Positions 1 to 11,370 of a DNA stretch of 11,370 nt are shown piece by piece; the first letter of the stretch is position 1; every line of letters starts with the position of its first letter. This DNA is from Phoronis pallida (lineage: Eukaryota > Phoronida > Phoronidae). Location: contig JAOXYC010209239.1 of the NCBI GenBank assembly GCA_028565715.1, positions 1-11,370 of the forward strand. The letters run 5' to 3'. The translations under genes were made by a program, and so were the position numbers. The notes under the pieces were generated by a model that was not told where the DNA came from, ran no database searches, and saw only the letters and a list, made by a program, of their open reading frames with translations.

Positions 1-272
1 TAAAATAGATAAAATAACATCCACAACAAATCGCCCAGCATAGGAATAGTATTTAATTGATCTATTCCAATGTTGAATAAGATATCCCTGGCAGAGAATT
101 CTACCCCGCCAGTATTCCAGTGAGTCTAATGAAACCATTGTTGACTGACAAGTCTCCAAGCTACGGTTCAATTGCCTCGTTTTGGCAAAAATATTATTCA
201 CCTAGTTGAATTCATTTTAATGACCAAATTTCTCTATAGTTAAAGAAAAAAACTTGCTTGAATCAGCCTTAC
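1..272 (-). other. Start of the next CTR9 intron (cut by the window edge)
   Basis: It follows the GTAAGG donor of E19. I found no sequence coding for the expected basic/acidic tail, so the next exon should lie outside the window. Confidence 0.7.

Positions 273-11370
<11,098 letters not shown>

Overview
The window is a piece of an animal (metazoan) nuclear genome. It is AT-rich, has no bacterial-style dense coding, and holds one split gene read on the minus strand. Nineteen exons (18 complete, one cut by the right edge) join in a single open frame of 2586 bases, or 862 codons. All 18 intervening introns have GT-AG ends on the minus strand, and exon phases are consistent throughout. The translation aligns colinearly, with no gap I could find, to about residues 45-906 of vertebrate CTR9 (a sequence I know, compared by eye). 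CTR9 is the tetratricopeptide-repeat (TPR) scaffold of the PAF1 RNA polymerase II elongation complex. The species cannot be named from this window; the introns of roughly 230-980 bases and the divergence from human suggest an invertebrate.

Layout, in gene order from right to left. 11370-11359 is the end of an exon that continues outside the window. The next intron, 11358-10405, carries a 351-bp foldback element. Exons at 10404-6355 encode the N-terminal and middle TPRs. The exon at 6020-5837 ends in a TPR, and the intron after it (5836-5080) holds five degenerate tandem copies of that exon end together with its splice donor. Exons at 5079-2506 encode the C-terminal TPRs. Exons at 1523-273 encode the last TPR-region helix and a long charged helix. 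The start codon, promoter, last roughly 270 residues (acidic/basic tail in vertebrates), stop codon and poly(A) site lie outside the window.

No second gene, tRNA gene, intact transposon or novel multi-gene system is visible. The unusual content is in the introns. There are three partial duplications of exon edges (one of them a six-unit tandem array), a long foldback, two strong hairpins, and two short tRNA-derived (SINE-like) T-arm fragments. The exon-edge duplications copy splice sites as well as coding sequence, so they are the most worthwhile targets for a second look.
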